NCBI RefSeq assembly: GCF_007827695.1
Contig: NZ_VITA01000014.1
Coordinates: forward strand, 1 to 64,000
Reading direction: 5' to 3'
Length of the DNA stretch: 64,000 bases
Source: Sinorhizobium medicae
GTDB taxonomy: Bacteria > Pseudomonadota > Alphaproteobacteria > Rhizobiales > Rhizobiaceae
The notes under the pieces are model-generated. The model saw only the letters and a list, made by a program, of their open reading frames with translations. It did not search any database and had not been told where the DNA came from. Positions 27,054 to 36,027 of the stretch are shown piece after piece; the stretch's first letter is position 1, and the number at the start of each line of letters is the position of its first letter. The position numbers and the translations under genes were made by a program.

Positions 27054-27152
27054 TTAGATTAGCTGTTGAATCCCAAGAAAGCCGTAGAGCGCGATCACGA
27101 GCAGGACGAGTACCAGCAATAGAATGATCATCGTCAATCTTCTTTTGGTCAT
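27054..27152 (-). CDS. Possible 32-residue membrane peptide
   Basis: From the ATG at 27152 the frame reads MTKRRLTMIILLLVLVLLVI, then ALYGFLGIQQLI and a stop. A positively charged N-terminus (KRR) followed by one long hydrophobic helix fits a single-pass small membrane protein with its N-terminus inside. The ribosome binding site is weak (GCGGA). It is convergent with the membrane peptide at 26880. Confidence 0.45.
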   Translation of the reverse strand: MTKRRLTMIILLLVLVLLVIALYGFLGIQQLI

Positions 27153-27337
27153 TCCGCGGGAAATAAGAGCCTACGACTCGTTTGGAATAGGACTGAAGTC
27201 TTACGCCTAACGAGTTGCAGCGGAGATGGCCCCGTTGTCATCCTCCATGAGCTCTGTCGACGAGGCGGTATGGGAAATTGAAGCCGCTGCCGATCCTCAT
27301 GCGAGCGGCCCACTGCGATGCCAGTGTTGCGACCTTG

Positions 27338-27928
27338 CTATTTGGCGTCAAAGCGTTCAAGCATCTTCTTCAGCCGAAGGTTCTGTTCACGAAGCTGTTC
27401 AGCCAGTAACCGCTTGAGGCGCTTGTTGTCTGCGTCCAGCGTGGCAAGCTCGTCGACGGAGATCGGATTGTCGACAGTCCCGTTCTGCGGCTTTCGAGCC
27501 TCGGTCCCAAGCTCCGAATTGTGCGCAATCGCCTGGGCGGGGGCGCGCTTTCGACGAGTGCCGGTTGTCGTTCGACGCTGGGATGCTGGTTGGCTCTCCG
27601 GCACTTGAGCCACAGCTTCGGCCGCCACCGAAAGATCGGCAGCATGCTTCAGGATTTCAGTCTCTGCACCTTCGGAGGACGGCACAACTGCGACATCGCC
27701 GCCGTCTTCGCTGGCAGAAGCCGCATTTGACGAATCAGCCAGCCCCATTTCAGCTGAATCAGGGGTCAACGGTGCCTCATTTGAACTGAACAGATGCGAC
27801 GCCTTCTCTTCCACTTCCCGGGCCAAAGCCCTGAGATCTGTGTCTCCCCAGATTGAGTTTGCTTTGGTTTTTGGCTGTCGTCGCCCCGACTTGAATTCAA
27901 CAACGAACCTTCGTTGTGGCGTCTTCAT
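27338..27928 (-). CDS. SyrB-like regulator, long variant
   Basis: A 196-residue protein with a basic N-terminus (MKTPQRRFVVEFKSGRRQPK), a low-complexity middle rich in Ser, Ala and Glu, a basic patch (RRTTTGTRRKRAP) and a C-terminal coiled coil (LDADNKRLKRLLAEQLREQN, then LRLKKMLERF). The coil has the same ELxxLLAEQL.EQN.xLKKxLxRF pattern as SyrB and as the gene at 28910. Rhizobial symbiotic plasmids carry such SyrB-like regulators. The DNA target and partner are unknown. I start at the Met at 27928, where the conserved N-terminus begins. Confidence 0.65.
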   Translation of the reverse strand: MKTPQRRFVVEFKSGRRQPKTKANSIWGDTDLRALAREVEEKASHLFSSNEAPLTPDSAEMGLADSSNAASASEDGGDVAVVPSSEGAETEILKHAADLSVAAEAVAQVPESQPASQRRTTTGTRRKRAPAQAIAHNSELGTEARKPQNGTVDNPISVDELATLDADNKRLKRLLAEQLREQNLRLKKMLERFDAK

Positions 27929-28176
27929 CTGCTTTTGATCCCACGAGTCGTGTAAAAATGAACGCCGATTGGCGCCGCTGCATTCCTGCTGGCGCACCAA
28001 TACAGCCATTCGTAACGTGGTTCAACCGCTCGCCAACCTCGCAAGCGGGCACGCCTTTCACCCGGCAAGAACGGTGAATAGCACAGCTTCGTCTGCCGCG
28101 GCCAGAGGCGAAAACAAGCTTTCGGCTAAAACGAAACACGCCGAGGAAACGCCGCCCGGCGGACTCCCGGTCCCGG

Positions 28177-28632
28177 TTAGTCCAGACCGAGCCTCTTGCG
28201 CAGCTCGGCATTTTCCGCACGCAGCTTCTCCGCCAGCAGCTTGCGGAGCCTCTGGTTTTCCTCTTCGAGCTCTACAAGAGCTGCCAGGTCATCGCCGGCC
28301 GGGAGGGGCCCAGGGTCCTTGGTGCCCTTTTGCTCGCCAGGCTTCGCAGCACTTTTCCAATGATAGTAGGTTTGCTCTGATATGCCGGCGCTCTTGATGG
28401 CATCCTTTAGGGTGCTGCCTTCGCTGACTTGTGTCTCGATCTGCTTGAGCTTCTCGCTCTTTTCTTGCTCGGTATACCCCCTGCGTTTAGCGGCGGGCGT
28501 CTTTGCTTGAGCTGGTTCGGCAGACGCCTTCTGAGGCCGTGGCGACCTCCGCTTCTTAGTCGTTGATGGTTTCATCTCTGTGTCCGTCACTACAGCCGCA
28601 GCAACTGGTCCCGTATTACTCTCGTCAGCCAT
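28177..28632 (-). CDS. syrB: SyrB, symbiosis transcription regulator
   Basis: A 151-residue protein. The start at 28632 follows an AGGAAGG ribosome binding site. It begins MADESNTGPVAAA, has a Lys/Arg-rich middle, then a transposase-like helix-turn-helix (EKLKQIETQVSEGSTLKDAI, then KSAGISEQTYYHW), and ends in a coiled coil (LEEENQRLRKLLAEKLRAEN followed by AELRKRLGLD). This is the layout of Sinorhizobium SyrB, a negative regulator of syrM and so of nod and exopolysaccharide genes (known for the family). Its helix-turn-helix resembles IS3 OrfA, which suggests domestication of a transposase part. No syrM or nod gene is in the window. Confidence 0.85.
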   Translation of the reverse strand: MADESNTGPVAAAVVTDTEMKPSTTKKRRSPRPQKASAEPAQAKTPAAKRRGYTEQEKSEKLKQIETQVSEGSTLKDAIKSAGISEQTYYHWKSAAKPGEQKGTKDPGPLPAGDDLAALVELEEENQRLRKLLAEKLRAENAELRKRLGLD

Positions 28633-28909
28633 CAGCAATTCCTTCCTTTAGTACATCGCCTGTTTTCGGCTGAGTGCTCCACAAAGTCAACACAACCAGC
28701 AGAGTCCTGCTTTACAGATAGTTGATGTTTGACTAGTGCGTAGAGGCCGTCCTGAGGCGCAGCACCGGCACGGCAATATACGCTCGAATCTATTCCAACA
28801 ATGGCCGGCGGCTCAGCAGGCTCTCGAACTGATGCAATTGAATGGCGGCAGGGCTTTGGCGCCGAGCAAGGACGGCGCAAGTTTGCACTTATCGGGACCG
28901 ACGCCAAGC

Positions 28910-29524
28910 TCAGGAAACTTCAAATCGCTCAAGCATCTTCTTAAGCTGAACGTTCTGAAGATGAAGCTTTTGGGCGAGCTGGATCCTCAGAATTTTGATT
29001 TCTTCGTCGAGACTTGCCACTTCATCGAAAAACAAGTCACTCGAAGACGAGGGTGGCAAGCTTTGATGATACTTTGGAGCGACAGCGCGCTGCTTAGCCA
29101 CGTTGAAGTTGCCTCTCTTCCCACGGTCTCGACGCTTGGTCTGCTGCTTGCTCTCCAACTTCGTGCGTGCAGCGCTTTGCGGAACCAGCAAATTCGCTTC
29201 GGCACCCAAATGGTTAGCTTCATAGGGCCCCAGTGTTTGAGCCTCTTCAGCATCGATTGGCGGTTCCAGATCCTGTGAGACAACGTCATCGCCTATTGTC
29301 TTATCCGAATGCCCGAATGCGACCGACCCTTGATCAATCGAGACGTCCTCCTCGCGAGCAGGTGGGCTGGCAGCGATCGTCGAATTGTGCGGAAGTGCGG
29401 ACGTATGCTCCACTTCGCCCCCGTGAGCCTTGGGATCAGCGTCATTCCCAAGCGAACTCTCTTGCGCTTTCAACGATGGTCGACGCGACGTCAATTGCGC
29501 GAGGAACTTCCACGGTGCTTTCAT
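28910..29524 (-). CDS. SyrB-like regulator with degenerate middle region
   Basis: A 204-residue protein. The N-terminus MKAPWKFLAQLTSRR is conserved in a group of rhizobial SyrB-like regulators, a basic stretch lies at TKRRDRGKRGN, and the C-terminus repeats the family coil (ASLDEEIKILRIQLAQKLHL, then QNVQLKKMLERF). It lacks the helix-turn-helix seen in SyrB, so it may act by forming mixed coiled coils with SyrB rather than by binding DNA; that is inference. An AGGA sequence precedes the ATG. Three genes of this group lie within 2.2 kb. Confidence 0.65.
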   Translation of the reverse strand: MKAPWKFLAQLTSRRPSLKAQESSLGNDADPKAHGGEVEHTSALPHNSTIAASPPAREEDVSIDQGSVAFGHSDKTIGDDVVSQDLEPPIDAEEAQTLGPYEANHLGAEANLLVPQSAARTKLESKQQTKRRDRGKRGNFNVAKQRAVAPKYHQSLPPSSSSDLFFDEVASLDEEIKILRIQLAQKLHLQNVQLKKMLERFEVS

Positions 29525-29761
29525 AGTGTTCCTATCTTCAGGCAGCCGGACCCGGCTCCCAGTCCTCGAGTTCGGTGCACCAGCGGGTGCGGATCATGCG
29601 TCAGGATAGAAACCCAGTCAGACCCTGGCAATGAGAATGAGGTCGGTTGTGTAGGACACACCCGGAATTCCGTCAGAAACAACCGTCCGCGCCTTCCTTG
29701 CGGCCGAAATACCTGCACATCGACCAAACTGGGCTGAGCGGCAGCAAGCAAAGGAGACGAT

Positions 29762-30200
29762 TTTGAGCAATCGGTTTCGAGCAATGCGGAGCGGAAGCTG
29801 GAGCTGACAAGCCGGATCGTCGCAGCCTCTCTAAGTGGCAATGCGGTTCCTGTCGGCGATTTGCCGGATCCTATCCAGCAGATCTTTTCCTCTCTGAGCG
29901 GACCATCTCCGCGACATCAGGCTGAGCCGGCCGTTGGAGAACAGCGCCCGCCGTTCCGATCAAGAAGTCCGTGACAGTCGATTTCATCATCTGCCTAGAG
30001 GATGGTGAAAAGTTCAAGTCCCTGAGGCGCCACCTGATGGACAGTACGGCCGCACTGCGGAGCAATACCGGGAAAAGTGGGGCCTCCCAGATGACTACCG
30101 CATGATTGCTCCTAGCTATGCTCGACAACGAATCTGTCAATCCGGCCATACTGGCCTGTATTCACCTCTTGCGACCTTGCCAAGGGCACCTTTCTTAACC
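29762..30200 (+). pseudogene. mucR: MucR/Ros-family zinc-finger regulator remnant
   Basis: Plus-strand pieces match MucR/Ros in order. The N-terminal helix region is ERKLELTSRIVAASLSGNAV followed by PVGDLP. In a second frame come KKSVTVDFIICLEDGEKFKS and LRRHLM. In a third frame is the C-terminal helix YGRTAEQYREKWGLPDDYRM followed by IAPSYARQR. At least two frameshifts are needed and no proper start codon is left, though AAAGGAGA stands where the ribosome binding site should be. The zinc-finger knuckle reads CLED instead of CxxC, as in some plasmid-borne Ros/MucR proteins. The right end is uncertain. Confidence 0.65.
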
Positions 30201-30258
30201 TCTGCAGGCTATTTTCTTACACGTTTCCGCAAAGAAAACGGGGTTTAGGCGTCCACCG

Positions 30259-32316
30259 ATGATGACCGTAATGAGCTGCATCACAAACGAACACAACCTG
30301 CTATTGGTCTCCGTGGCGGCGCTAATTTGTCTTTTTGGCTCGGCAATAACTCTGAGACTGCTGAACCGTGCGGTAAGCGCCTCTGGTGGGCAGAGGTTCG
30401 GCTGGCAGTTTCTAGCGGCGGTCGCTGGCGGTGGCGGCGTATGGACAACCCACTTCGTCGCCATGCTGGCATACGAACCTTCCGCGCCCGTTTCATTCGA
30501 TCCAGTTATGACTTTGCTGTCATTGGTGATCGCCATGGGTGGCCTCGTTGCCAGTTTCTCCATCAGTGGCATAAGAGCGAACCGCATGTTCGCCCCGCTT
30601 GGAGGCGCTGTGGTCGGGCTGTCGTATTCAGCAATGCACTACACCGGAATGTTCGCCTTTAGTGTCATGGGGTTGATTGAATGGCAGCTTGGTTACGTCG
30701 TCGCTTCGATACTGCTCCCGGTGGTATGTTCAGCAGTGGCGGTAGCCCTGGTGTCGCGGCCGGATCTGCGGGCGCAACGTTTCTGGATGGCCGTGACGCT
30801 CTTTGTCATGGGCATCGTGGGTCTGCATTTTACCGGAATGGCGGCGTATCGTATCACGCCCCTGACAAGCAATTTTCCTGAGGTCTCCCCGGCCGCCGCT
30901 CTCGCCCTCGGCCTCGCTATTGCGATTGTGGCTCTGATCGTCGTCGGTGCCGGTATGGCGAGCTATCTAATCGACACCGATGTTCGCGCACACTCGCAGC
31001 AACAGCTTCGTTACATGGCCGCCCACGACGCACTCACCGGTCTGCCCAATCGCATCAGCTTTACAGACCGACTGATTGAGGTTCTTCATGAAGCTCGAGG
31101 GTCCGGCCGCAAGTTCGCGGTCATTGGCATCGACCTCAATCGCTTTAAGGAAATCAACGACACGCTCGGGCACAGCGCGGGCGATGAAGCGCTTCGCATC
31201 GTCTCGCGTCGCATGGCGCAATCCCTCGATAGCGACGAGTTTGTGGCGCGCTTGGGCGGCGACGAGTTCGCAGCAGTGAAGACATGTGTAACAAAGAAAG
31301 AAGTCTCCGCATTTGCCGACCGGCTTGCGGAGATTTTCGGCCGGCCCATCCGTGTTGGCAACATAGAGGTGACGGTAGGTGCAAGCATGGGAGCTGCCAT
31401 CTGGCCGGACGATGCCGAAGCTCCCGACGAGCTGGTCAACAATGCTGATCTCGCTATGTATCACGCAAAGCACACCTTTCTGGACGTGCCATGCTTCTAT
31501 GACTCGGGGATCGGCGCGTCCGTGCGCAAACGACGGCAGCTGGGCGAGGCACTGCGGCACGCGCTGGAGCAGGACGAGCTCGCCATTCACTACCAGGTGC
31601 AGAAGTCCCTCTCAACCGGCGAAGTCCAGGGCTACGAAGCGCTTTTGCGCTGGACCCATCCGCAGCTCGGGCCCATTCCGCCATCCGAGTTCATTCCGAT
31701 TGCCGAGGAGAATGGATTGGTTCGGTCCCTCGGGGTCTGGGTACTTCGCCGGGCCTGCATGGACGCTGTAACGTGGGATAAGCCTTGCCGTGTGGCCGTT
31801 AATGTCTCAGCCGTCCAATTCATGGATGCCAATTTGCCTCGGCTGGTACATGAGGTTCTGATTGAAACCGGCTTGCCTCCCCAGCGGCTGGAACTGGAGC
31901 TTACCGAAACCGCATTGATAAAGGACAAGGGTCGCTCGCTGCATATCATCGGCCAGATCAAAGCACTGGGGGTCGGCTTGGCCCTGGACGACTTCGGAAG
32001 CGGCTATTCTTCGCTCGAAACATTGCGATCTTTTCCCTTCGACAAGATCAAGCTCGACCGAGCCTTTGTTGACGGCATTGAATCAGACCGCCAGTCCAAG
32101 GCTATCGTAAGAGCAGTGCTAGCCCTCGGCAAAAGCTTGGATATTCCCGTCCTAGCCGAGGGTATAGAGACCGACGAGCAGATGTCGGTTTTGCGCTTGG
32201 AAGGATGCGACGAAGGGCAAGGCTATCTGTTGGGAAGGCCATCACCGATCGGCGATCTCGCGCAAAACCGCCAGCCGGCGCAGAGTGACACTCCGCGACA
32301 TCAGCGCGTCGCTTGA
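30259..32316 (+). CDS. MHYT-GGDEF-EAL bifunctional cyclic-di-GMP protein
   Basis: A 685-residue membrane protein. Residues about 10-240 form a seven-helix MHYT sensor with three metal-binding-type motifs (TTHFVAM near 64, MHYT at 126-129, LHFTGM near 189), thought to sense O2, CO or NO. Residues about 255-410 are a GGDEF diguanylate cyclase domain with an intact GGDEF at 333-337. Residues about 425-670 are an EAL phosphodiesterase domain with EAL at 460-462 and the DDFGSGYSS loop. Both active-site signatures are intact, so either or both activities are possible. It should tune biofilm or motility. It is the only fully intact large gene between 23 and 33 kb. Confidence 0.92.
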   Translation: MMTVMSCITNEHNLLLVSVAALICLFGSAITLRLLNRAVSASGGQRFGWQFLAAVAGGGGVWTTHFVAMLAYEPSAPVSFDPVMTLLSLVIAMGGLVASFSISGIRANRMFAPLGGAVVGLSYSAMHYTGMFAFSVMGLIEWQLGYVVASILLPVVCSAVAVALVSRPDLRAQRFWMAVTLFVMGIVGLHFTGMAAYRITPLTSNFPEVSPAAALALGLAIAIVALIVVGAGMASYLIDTDVRAHSQQQLRYMAAHDALTGLPNRISFTDRLIEVLHEARGSGRKFAVIGIDLNRFKEINDTLGHSAGDEALRIVSRRMAQSLDSDEFVARLGGDEFAAVKTCVTKKEVSAFADRLAEIFGRPIRVGNIEVTVGASMGAAIWPDDAEAPDELVNNADLAMYHAKHTFLDVPCFYDSGIGASVRKRRQLGEALRHALEQDELAIHYQVQKSLSTGEVQGYEALLRWTHPQLGPIPPSEFIPIAEENGLVRSLGVWVLRRACMDAVTWDKPCRVAVNVSAVQFMDANLPRLVHEVLIETGLPPQRLELELTETALIKDKGRSLHIIGQIKALGVGLALDDFGSGYSSLETLRSFPFDKIKLDRAFVDGIESDRQSKAIVRAVLALGKSLDIPVLAEGIETDEQMSVLRLEGCDEGQGYLLGRPSPIGDLAQNRQPAQSDTPRHQRVA

Positions 32317-32558
32317 TAACAGGGAGCAAAACAACGGCAACGGCGGGCAACGCATTCTCCCACCATACGACAAGAGCATGCGAACGGCAGGAGCGTAGCG
32401 TCGACGCAATTTCGCGGTTGTTCCTCGCTGGCCGCAACGATCCCTCCCAAAGAGCCTCGGATCGCTCATGCGCTTGCCACTCAGCGGCAAAATCTCATCC
32501 CGCTTCAGAAAACGAGAGCCGCATCTCAGAAGACTGCAGATTACTGCGTGCGGGCACA
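32317..32558. other. Spacer between the GGDEF-EAL gene and the vapC remnant
   Basis: Convergent spacer of about 240 bases. The lost 3' end of vapC may be here in decayed form; no clear terminator hairpin was found. Confidence 0.4.
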
Positions 32559-32885
32559 TCAGGCGGCAATATATCCGTCGGACGTCGGGAACCCCTTGCC
32601 GGCCGCTCGGGCCTTCACGGCTAAGTCCGCAAAATTCCCAGCAGCTCCGATGTCGAACGGCAACACGCGATCGCCAAACAGTTCGAGCACCCCGTAGAGC
32701 GTTTCGGTCAGAGCTTTCTTGCGCCGGCCATCCGGCAAAGCACCGATGCCAAACAGCAGTTCGCCCACGTCACACTGGACAGATACAGGGTCTCAGCGAC
32801 CTGATCGTTCAGCCAAAAGTGGCACGGCCGGATGGGGGGCTGGTTTCATCGCCTCGGAGACGACATTTGTATCCAAGACGATCAT
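32559..32885 (-). pseudogene. vapC: VapC-type PIN-domain toxin, frameshifted and 3'-truncated
   Basis: Begins MIVLDTNVVSEAMKPAPHPA at 32885, with the catalytic Asp of the PIN domain (LDTNVVSE). A middle piece WLNDQVAETLYLSSVT is in a second frame, and GELLFGIGALPDGRRKKALT to GFPTSDGYIAA is in a third. Two indels break the gene and a stop follows before the final PIN aspartate region. The start overlaps the stop of the antitoxin gene (ATGA), as usual for vapBC. The toxin should be inactive. Confidence 0.75.
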
Positions 32886-33137
32886 TTAAACCTCATTGGC
32901 TCTGCCGGCGACTTGTCACGCACCTCATCAAACACTGCGAAATCATCATTGGTCAGTCCCAGCCGCCTGCCGACCCCAGCCAAGGCATCCCCCATGCGAA
33001 CCCGCTGCTCCGGCCTTACCGCACTTTCCAGAATGTCGCGGACTTCCGCCTCGGTGCTGCGGCCGTGCATCGCCGCCCGCACGCGCAAAGCGCGATGCAC
33101 CTCATCAGGAACATTCCGTACTGTCAGGATGGCGCTC
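32882..33137 (-). pseudogene. vapB: VapB/FitA-like antitoxin that has lost its start codon
   Basis: The family body is complete: SAILTVRNVPDEVHRALRVR, then AAMHGRSTEAEVRDILESAV and a C-terminal toxin-binding tail ending PAEPMRFK. The expected Met before SAILTV is a Pro codon (CCG), and sequence upstream of 33137 belongs to a sensor kinase on the opposite strand. An open frame continues upstream to 33325, so a fused protein could be made, but there is no sign of a real start. I read it as an antitoxin cut off at a recombination junction. Confidence 0.65.
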
Positions 33138-33380
33138 GGCGTGCCGCTCTTGCGCGAAGGAAGTCCAATCGGCGTGCTGGCATTGTCCCGCTCAACGGTA
33201 CGTCCCGTCACAGGGAAACAAGTCGAGCTGGCATCGACTTTCGCTGACCCTGGCAGCGATCGCGATCGAAAACGTACGTTTGTTCCAGGAGGTGCAGGCA
33301 AGAACCGAGGAGCTGTCGCGATCACTCAAGGATCTGAGGACGGCGCAGGATAGGTTAATCCAAACGGAAAAGCTGCAGCT
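33135..33380 (+). pseudogene. GAF-domain sensor histidine kinase fragment
   Basis: On the plus strand, LGVPLLREGSPIGVLALSRS followed by TVRPVTGKQVELASTFAD is the C-terminal half of a GAF domain. In a second frame AAIAIENVRLFQEVQARTEE, then LSRSLKDLRTAQDRLIQTEKL, is the GAF exit helix and the start of the kinase coiled coil. Both the sensor N-terminus and the kinase core are absent. The left edge coincides with the truncated vapB start, so both were cut at the same junction. Confidence 0.7.
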
Positions 33381-33905
33381 GAGTCACAAGGCCGCCGGCG
33401 ACGGTCGGCGGTCCTATTTTGAGAAGTGCTGTCGCAAACGCGCGTCCTGAATTCGAATTCGAAGACGGAGAAAACGTCACCTACGCCGGACCAGACTCGA
33501 TAGCTGAATACTCACAATGGCGAGCGCATCAGAATAGGCGCACCGGTACCGAATTCGATTTGGCACAATGCGGAAACGACGTTCTCAAGACTTCGGACGA
33601 TGCCGAGTTTTCACACATCCTCATTAAAAAAGCTAACCTCGTCACATCCGAAGCAAGCTCCAGAGCGCTCGCGAAAGCCTCAGAAGATCCGGCCTTATAC
33701 ATGCACGACACCCGCCGTCTAGCCGGACGACTTCTCTGCTAACAAAGTGTAGTATGCAAGGCTACAGCGCGCGCCGGCTTCTTATTGGACGCACAAGCGT
33801 CGCTGTAGCACTTTGAAACATGCAGTCATCCAGTTCGGCCCCGGTGGTGCCGCTCCGCAGTACGGTTCGCACGCTGAACAGCGTCTTTCGAAGGAAGCAG
33901 CGGTC
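33381..33905. other. Stretch with no identifiable gene, upstream of the efflux pair
   Basis: About 525 bases after the kinase fragment. A plus-strand open frame at 33419-33742 has no features I recognise and is probably decayed sequence. Promoter elements of the HlyD gene should lie near its right end. Confidence 0.4.
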
Positions 33906-35009
33906 GTGGATACAACCCCGCATTCAAACCGACCCGCAGCTGTCGCTGCCGGTCGCAATCCGTTGCGCAGGACGGCGCTTATCATAGTGCTCCTGGCGCT
34001 CATCCTCTTTGTCCTGTCGGTCTTCATGGAGAGGCGGACTCCTTCCACTTCCCAGGCACAGTTCCAGGCCTATGTCGTGGGGATCGCGTCGGAAGTGACG
34101 GGGCGGGTGGTCGAGGTTACCGTTTCCGACAATTCGTGGGTGGAAGCCGACCAGGTCCTCTTCCGCATCGATCCTGAGCGATACCGGCTCGCCGTTGAGG
34201 ATGCAGAAGCCGCGCTGGAGAGCGTAGGGCAAAGTATTGGCGCGTCGACCGCGACGGTCGATGCCGCGCAGGCCAATCTCGTGCAGGCGAAGGCAGACCG
34301 GGACCATCTGCGTGACGAGTATGCGCGGGCTTCAGAACTGGTAAAGCGAGAAGTGTTCTCCAGAGCCCAGTATGACGCGGCCAAGTCCGCTTACGATCAG
34401 GCCGAGGCGTCGGTCACGGCGGCCGAGGCGGAGCTTGCCAGAGCCAAGGAGGAGCTTGGTCCCGCAGGCAGGGACAACCCGCAGATTCGCGAGGCGCTTG
34501 CAGCACTGGAGCTCGCGCAGCTCGATCTGTTGCATACGATCGTCCGTGCGCCGTCGGCGGGCGCCGTCACCAATCTGCAGCTCTCCATTGGCAAGGTTGT
34601 CTCGGCTGGCCAGGCGGCGATGACGTTCATAGACATCGGAACGTTCTGGATCTACGCCGCCTTCAAGGAGAACAGCCTGGAGAATGTAGTCGCCGGCAAC
34701 CGGGCCGAGGTTCTTTTCGATGCGCTCCCGGGGCGGCTCTTTCCTGCCAAGGTCGAAAGCGTCGGCGCTGGAGTGTCGCAGGAGGGATCCGATCCGGGGA
34801 CGGGTCTGCCGACGATCCGAAACGACAGCGGTTGGGTCAGGGAGGCGCAGCGCTTTCCCGTCCGATTAGTCATGGATGGGGAGCGGCCGCAAGGTATCCG
34901 CTATGGGTCGCAGGCAACCGTCGTGATCTACACCGGCGAGCATCCAATAACCAATGCCTGGGGCTGGCTTTGGATCCGCATCGTCTCGGTGCTGACCTAT
35001 GTGGGCTGA
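33906..35009 (+). CDS. HlyD-family membrane fusion protein of an efflux pump
   Basis: A 367-residue protein from the GTG at 33906, which has GAAGGAAG upstream; an in-frame TTG at 33813 would add 31 residues that look unconserved. One N-terminal membrane anchor (TALIIVLLALILFVLSVFM) is followed by a biotinyl-lipoyl half-motif (VTGRVVEVTVSDNSWVEADQ), a coiled-coil hairpin rich in Ala and Glu, and the second half (VRAPSAGAVTNLQLSIGKVV). It bridges an inner-membrane pump to the outer membrane. Its stop overlaps the DUF2955 gene by 11 bases, so the two are translated together and should form an EmrA/AaeA-like exporter. Confidence 0.88.
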   Translation: MDTTPHSNRPAAVAAGRNPLRRTALIIVLLALILFVLSVFMERRTPSTSQAQFQAYVVGIASEVTGRVVEVTVSDNSWVEADQVLFRIDPERYRLAVEDAEAALESVGQSIGASTATVDAAQANLVQAKADRDHLRDEYARASELVKREVFSRAQYDAAKSAYDQAEASVTAAEAELARAKEELGPAGRDNPQIREALAALELAQLDLLHTIVRAPSAGAVTNLQLSIGKVVSAGQAAMTFIDIGTFWIYAAFKENSLENVVAGNRAEVLFDALPGRLFPAKVESVGAGVSQEGSDPGTGLPTIRNDSGWVREAQRFPVRLVMDGERPQGIRYGSQATVVIYTGEHPITNAWGWLWIRIVSVLTYVG

Positions 35010-36027
35010 TCGCGACGATCCGTTTGCCGAGCAGCGTCGAAAGGGACTGCGGGTGACATTTGCGGTCACGCTGGGGTTCACGTCCGCCGTCGCAATGGGT
35101 GCGATCGTGCCGTTCCTCGTACCCCTGTTTGCCGCACAGTTCCTGTTGGGAAGCACTGCTCCGATGCCTCTTGTGAAGACATTGGGGGCGGCCTTGCTGA
35201 TCTTTTTCACAGGGGTCGGCATGATGCTGCTGACCAAGCTGTTCGGCGATCGCCCCGCGCCCTTCCTGATCCTGCTGGCGCTGATCTACTTCTTCTGTTT
35301 CCTGGCCCAGTCTGCGGGAAAAGGGGGGCCTGCGATCTTCCTTATACAGGTGGTCGCAATCATGGTTCCTTTGATCGGCATCCTGAACGAAGACCTCGCG
35401 AATTCGATCCTGTCGATCCTTGTAAGTGGCATCCTCGGCGGCACGCTTCTGATGTGGCTCGCCCATGCGGTGATTCCGGAGCCAATTTCGACGCGCGCCT
35501 CGGCAGCTTCGGCAACAGTCAGGCCCCCTTCCTATTGGCGAGCACTGGCGAATACTGCGATATTGGTGGTGGCGGTGGCGGTCTGCCTGATCAACGATCA
35601 ACTGTCCGCTGCGATGGTGATCCCCATTACCATCGCATCGCTGCTCGGCCAACTCGACGTCGGTGCGAGCGGCCGCGTGGCAATCGGCCTTGTGATCATC
35701 AATCTGTTCGGAGGGATACTGGCATCCATTGCCTATGCCATACTTACTTTGCGTCCAGAACTGTTCTCGATCTTCCTCATGGTCCTCGTGGTGTCATTGA
35801 TCCTCGGCGGACGCGCCGCTGCAAGTTCGCAAGACGCCAAGATGTTCGCAGGCGCTCTCACGACATTCCTGATCCTGTTTGGACTTGGCGTGTCACCGGT
35901 GCCGGGCAGTGCCGCCGAGTCCTTCGCGACCCGCATTGTATTTGTCGGCGCGGCTTTGATCTATGCGCTGCTGATGGCTCTCATCTTCTGGCCGCAATCG
36001 GAACCACGAGAAAGTCACGCCAAATGA
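34999..36027 (+). CDS. DUF2955 / FUSC-like inner-membrane exporter subunit
   Basis: A 342-residue protein with about ten hydrophobic segments in two groups separated by a hydrophilic stretch near residues 160-190 (EPISTRASAASATVRPP). Its size and pairing with HlyD match the DUF2955 family, half-size relatives of the aromatic-acid exporter AaeB. The substrate is unknown; aromatic acids or phenolics are plausible from the family. The start overlaps the upstream gene. No outer-membrane TolC-like gene is nearby, so a host TolC would be shared. Confidence 0.8.
   Translation: MWADRDDPFAEQRRKGLRVTFAVTLGFTSAVAMGAIVPFLVPLFAAQFLLGSTAPMPLVKTLGAALLIFFTGVGMMLLTKLFGDRPAPFLILLALIYFFCFLAQSAGKGGPAIFLIQVVAIMVPLIGILNEDLANSILSILVSGILGGTLLMWLAHAVIPEPISTRASAASATVRPPSYWRALANTAILVVAVAVCLINDQLSAAMVIPITIASLLGQLDVGASGRVAIGLVIINLFGGILASIAYAILTLRPELFSIFLMVLVVSLILGGRAAASSQDAKMFAGALTTFLILFGLGVSPVPGSAAESFATRIVFVGAALIYALLMALIFWPQSEPRESHAK

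Noticed and set aside
27338-29524. Toxin-antitoxin or transposase genes
   Set aside because: The coiled-coil C-termini and the SyrB layout explain these genes better; the transposase-like helix-turn-helix lacks any integrase partner.
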